Assembly (NCBI GenBank): GCA_019309945.1
Contig: JAFDFH010000158.1
Span: forward strand, 1-6,266
Length of the DNA stretch: 6,266 nt
From: Deltaproteobacteria bacterium
GTDB lineage: Bacteria > Desulfobacterota > Desulfobacteria > Desulfobacterales > JAFDFH01
Direction of reading: 5' to 3'
Positions 5,981 to 6,266 of the stretch are shown one piece after another. Each line of letters starts with the position of its first letter. Position 1 is the first letter of the stretch. Under the pieces are notes generated by a model. It searched no databases and had not been told where the DNA came from. It worked only from the letters and a program-made list of their open reading frames with translations. A program made the translations under genes and the position numbers.

Positions 5981-6266
5981 TCATTGAATTCCGTCCTCAC
6001 TTTTTGGCACCCCATTTTCATCCCAGTTGCGGGCGGCGTAGTATTCCCGCAGCAAAATGGCCATCTGATCCCGGGTGATGCTTTTTTTCGTTTCGGGAAG
6101 CGCCTCGCTGCTAAAACGCTTCGGCAAGTGGTCGTCCGCGGCCGTGAGTCCCTCGCGGATATTGAACCGCCGGGTATTGTCTGTTATTTCCCCGGCAATC
6201 GAACGTATCTTCGCCATACCCAGTTCCAATCCCGTCACATCGCTGAGTACTTCTGATAGACGGTCC
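5981..6266 (-). CDS. Aldehyde:ferredoxin oxidoreductase family, C-terminal 94 codons (cut by window edge)
   Basis: The frame is open from the window edge at 6266 to TGA at 5983-5981. A GTG at 6238 lies in frame, but upstream codons continue to match (RLSEVLSDVTGLELG), so it is internal. Residues read VTGLELGMAKIRSIAG, ITDNTRRFNIREG, LTAADDHLPKRF, SEALPETKK and AILLREYYAARNWDENG. These are the hallmarks of the C-terminal domain of tungsten-pterin aldehyde oxidoreductases: a TG-x-(D/E) helix, the R-x-FN-xREG segment, DDxLPKRF, and a final EYYxxRxWDENG. The enzymes oxidise aldehydes or similar substrates and pass electrons to ferredoxin. The 4Fe-4S and tungstopterin ligands lie outside the window. 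The downstream propeller gene follows after 26 bases, so this is probably the leading gene seen of the operon. Confidence 0.9.
   Translation of the reverse strand, partial: DRLSEVLSDVTGLELGMAKIRSIAGEITDNTRRFNIREGLTAADDHLPKRFSSEALPETKKSITRDQMAILLREYYAARNWDENGVPKSEDGIQ
5994..6156. repeat. Direct repeat, right copy (AOR 3' end)
   Basis: This partner of 516-678 is in the same orientation and inside the AOR gene. The repeat begins at the codons for REGLT and ends just short of the stop; this copy runs three codons longer (GIQ) than the left copy. Because only the 3' end of the gene is shared, the left copy is the derived fragment. Confidence 0.9.

Noticed and set aside
5981..6238. Start of an 85-residue protein at the GTG at 6238
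   Set aside because: The codons upstream in the same frame continue the AOR-like sequence to the window edge and no ribosome site precedes the GTG, so this is an internal valine of a longer gene.
1..6266. tRNA, rRNA, CRISPR array, insertion sequence or transposase gene
   Set aside because: No cloverleaf, rRNA segment, regularly spaced repeat, transposase motif or terminal inverted repeat was seen. The only long repeat is the AOR-derived pair.

Overview
The window reads as one stretch of bacterial chromosome of moderate-to-high GC. Every credible gene lies on the minus strand, so transcription runs from high to low coordinates. Nearly every gene is preceded by a strong Shine-Dalgarno sequence, and two products carry twin-arginine (Tat) signal peptides. 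The tungsten-type aldehyde:ferredoxin oxidoreductase (AOR), the YWTD propeller and the DUF1254-like pieces fit a metabolically versatile environmental bacterium. I cannot name the genus or phylum from the sequence alone.

Right to left: (i) the last 94 codons of an AOR-family gene, cut by the window edge; (ii) a 293-residue YWTD/LDL-receptor-class-B-like beta-propeller; (iii) a 36-residue single-span membrane protein; (iv) a small cupin with an atypical tail; (v) and (vi) two tandem paralogues with Tat signals and a thioredoxin/DsbA-like fold of the 2-hydroxychromene-2-carboxylate (HCCA) isomerase kind. Gaps are about 15 to 50 bases, and the cupin stop overlaps the next start as TAATG, so these six probably form one operon.

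Left of that the organisation decays. A headless 120-codon open frame resembles the C-terminus of glutamate-cysteine ligase. It is followed by an apparently intact ligase-like gene of about 420 residues, which looks like a circularly permuted ATP-grasp protein. Then comes a chain of fragments: a second, start-less copy of the AOR C-terminus (163 bp, about 93% identical to the right-hand copy, no gaps), a DUF1214-like C-terminal scrap, and a 52-codon ORF that looks like the signal peptide and first residues of a DUF1254 protein. The window ends in the first 55 codons of an unrecognised gene.

The two AOR ends are direct repeats about 5.5 kb apart that bracket the whole gene set. The simplest reading is that the segment was duplicated, inserted or rearranged through an AOR/DUF1254-containing locus and left remnants at the junction. 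Functionally, the right-hand operon couples a presumably cytoplasmic tungsten redox enzyme to exported thioredoxin-fold proteins, a membrane peptide and a propeller. No pathway can be assigned with confidence, and the combination is the most likely candidate for an undescribed system here.
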